Part shown: piece after piece, positions 62,745 through 64,000 of the stretch
Numbering within the stretch: position 1 is the stretch's first letter
Layout of the letters: each line of letters begins with the position of its first letter
The notes under the pieces: generated by a model
The model's input: the letters and a program-made list of their open reading frames with translations, nothing else
What the model was told of the DNA's origin: nothing
Databases searched by the model: none
Source: Dialister hominis
Lineage (GTDB): Bacteria > Bacillota > Negativicutes > Veillonellales > Dialisteraceae
Length of the DNA stretch: 64,000 nucleotides
Assembly (NCBI RefSeq): GCF_007164725.1
Contig: NZ_AP019697.1
Span: 540,001 to 604,000, forward strand
Reading direction: 5' to 3'
Translations under genes and position numbers: made by a program

Positions 62745-63911
62745 ATGCATGTTTTAGATGATTTCCTTATTTATTATTTGCAGAGATTTGATAAATACTG
62801 TTTCGACGTAGTGATTTGCGGCAAGGAATACAGGATCGGGAAAGGTGAGCCTGTATGCCGCGTTATTTTCCATAAGGATATTCCTAAGAAGGAACTCCTG
62901 ACTTCTACGTCCCTTGCTCTTGGGGAAGCGTACATGAGAGGGGACATTGAAGTCGAAGGGGATATGTTCACCGTCCTTAAAGGGCTCCTCGAGCAGATCG
63001 ATCAGTTCTCGCTGGACAGGAATGCCGTTGCCTCCCTTCTCTATCCGCCGGAAGACAAGTCGACACAGAGGGAAGAGGTATGCTCCCATTATGACCTGGG
63101 CAATGATTTCTACAAGCTCTGGCTCGATCCGACGCTGAGTTATTCCTGCGCTTATTTCAAGAATGACAATGACACGCTGGAAGAAGCACAGAAGAACAAG
63201 GTCCATTATATTTTGGAAAAGCTTCATCTTGAAAAGGGCATGAGTCTTCTGGATATCGGATGCGGCTGGGGCTATCTTCTGATTGAGGCCGCCAAGAAGT
63301 ACGGCGTCAAGGGATATGGATGCACGCTCAGCCATGAACAGTGGGAAATGGGCCAGGAAAGGATCAAGGCGCTCGGGCTCGAAGGCCAGGTGCAGATCGA
63401 CCTTCTCGATTACAGGGACCTTCCGAAGAAGGGCATGACATTCGACCGCGCTGTCAGTGTCGGCATGCTGGAACATGTCGGCCGCTCGCAGTATGAACGG
63501 TACATGAGTGTCGTCGAGCAGGTTCTGAAGGACAAAGGACTTTTCCTCCTGCACTTCATCAGCGGCAGGGACAAGGTCAACAGCAATCCGTGGATGAGAA
63601 AGTATATTTTCCCGGGCGGGACGCTTCCTACCATGTATGAAATGCTCGAAATTGCCTACAAGGGCCAGTTCCAGCTTCTGGACGTGGAGAGCCTTCGCCG
63701 CCATTATTACAAGACGCTTTCCTGCTGGTACCATAACTTCCAGAAGGCACGCGGACAGGTGGAAGCCAAGATGGGCAGCGAATTCGTCCGTATGTGGGAT
63801 CTTTACCTCTGCGGCTGCGCTGCTGCCTTCTATATCGGATACATCGATGTGGATCAGATGCTCTTTACCAAGGGAACCAATAACGATCTCCCAATGACAA
63901 GATGGTATTAA
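62745..63911 (+). CDS. cfa: Cyclopropane-fatty-acyl-phospholipid synthase
   Basis: A 388-residue SAM-dependent enzyme that adds a methylene bridge to unsaturated acyl chains of membrane lipids, giving acid and stress resistance. The N-terminal lipid-binding domain (about 1-110) is followed by the CFA signature HYDLGNDFYKLWLDPTLSYSCAYF, the SAM site LLDIGCGWGYLLIEAA and the late FLLHFISG. GGAGG precedes the ATG. It has a long leader and no close downstream gene in the window. Confidence 0.95.
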   Translation: MHVLDDFLIYYLQRFDKYCFDVVICGKEYRIGKGEPVCRVIFHKDIPKKELLTSTSLALGEAYMRGDIEVEGDMFTVLKGLLEQIDQFSLDRNAVASLLYPPEDKSTQREEVCSHYDLGNDFYKLWLDPTLSYSCAYFKNDNDTLEEAQKNKVHYILEKLHLEKGMSLLDIGCGWGYLLIEAAKKYGVKGYGCTLSHEQWEMGQERIKALGLEGQVQIDLLDYRDLPKKGMTFDRAVSVGMLEHVGRSQYERYMSVVEQVLKDKGLFLLHFISGRDKVNSNPWMRKYIFPGGTLPTMYEMLEIAYKGQFQLLDVESLRRHYYKTLSCWYHNFQKARGQVEAKMGSEFVRMWDLYLCGCAAAFYIGYIDVDQMLFTKGTNNDLPMTRWY

Positions 63912-64000
63912 GTTCCTTGAGGAAATGTCATAATATATCAAAAATTTTTAATCTATTTTGATATACATTTCCATCTTTTTGTGGGATAATATTTATAGAT
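63912..64000. other. AT-rich end of window
   Basis: No gene is visible. ATATCAAAA...TTTTGATAT (about 63934-63965) forms an inverted repeat that could be a weak terminator or operator. The next gene lies outside the window. Confidence 0.4.

Noticed and set aside
63975-63989. TTTTTGTGGGATAA at the window end matches the inner left end of the ISL3 element
   Set aside because: The outer terminal sequence GGCTCTTCACG is missing, and a 14-base AT-rich match can occur by chance.

Overview
The window looks like chromosome from a diderm firmicute of the Negativicutes, most like Dialister or a relative. This is an inference from gene content, not from a search. Firmicute signs are strong GGAGG ribosome sites, a T-box before glyQS, a sufCBDSU operon and a BirA-type operator. 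Outer-membrane signs are an RND pump with a lipoprotein adaptor, a phosphoethanolamine transferase and ArnT-like glycosyltransferases. The DNA is mid-GC and gene-dense, with short AT-rich regulatory gaps.

Layout. 1-0.8 kb: 3' end of 23S rRNA, then 5S rRNA. 0.8-2.9 kb: a decaying ~100-bp tandem array of 5S-tail-plus-terminator units, interrupted by an intact ISL3-family element with an 8-bp target duplication. 2.9-8.5 kb: nitrilase and an RND efflux locus whose adaptor gene is frameshifted. 8.6-12.7 kb: RluA pseudouridine synthase, 2-hydroxyacid dehydrogenase, a frameshifted EamA transporter and a HAD phosphatase. 12.7-16.3 kb: a minus-strand run of exoA, sensor kinase, response regulator and NAD-sugar epimerase. 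16.9-25.7 kb: ACT/UPF0210 pair, phosphoethanolamine transferase, trmB, FtsW/RodA and several small or unassigned genes. 25.8-31.9 kb: an envelope-glycosylation region (GT2, GtrA, two GT39 enzymes, DedA) with a UDG-like gene inside. 32.4-33.7 kb: amino-acid binding lipoprotein and a small secreted Gly/Tyr/Pro-rich protein. 34.1-39.1 kb: Suf iron-sulfur operon. 40-44.3 kb: HxlR regulator, UvrA-like ATPase and two unassigned genes. 44.3-46.1 kb: IS1182-family element. 46.1-49.1 kb: WG-repeat protein and an orphan periplasmic binding lipoprotein. 49.2-53.3 kb: T-box-glyQS and superoxide dismutase. 53.4-57 kb: BirA-operator-controlled bioY followed by a MaoC/thiolase/acyl-CoA ligase cassette. 57.1-59.3 kb: radical-SAM plus partner putative DNA-repair pair. 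59.3-64 kb: AraC regulator, iron alcohol dehydrogenase, sugar O-acetyltransferase and cyclopropane fatty acid synthase.

Functional themes are envelope remodelling (RND, PEtN transfer, GT39/GtrA, Cfa), redox and Fe-S maintenance (Suf, SOD), biotin-linked acyl metabolism, and DNA repair (ExoA, UDG-like, UvrA-like, radical-SAM pair). No tRNA, CRISPR array, prophage or toxin-antitoxin locus was recognised. The most unusual items are the 5S-derived repeat array, the BirA-controlled acyl cassette whose thiolase lacks the second catalytic cysteine, several genes whose ribosome site directly follows an intrinsic terminator, and an unassigned structured segment at 33.66-33.9 kb.
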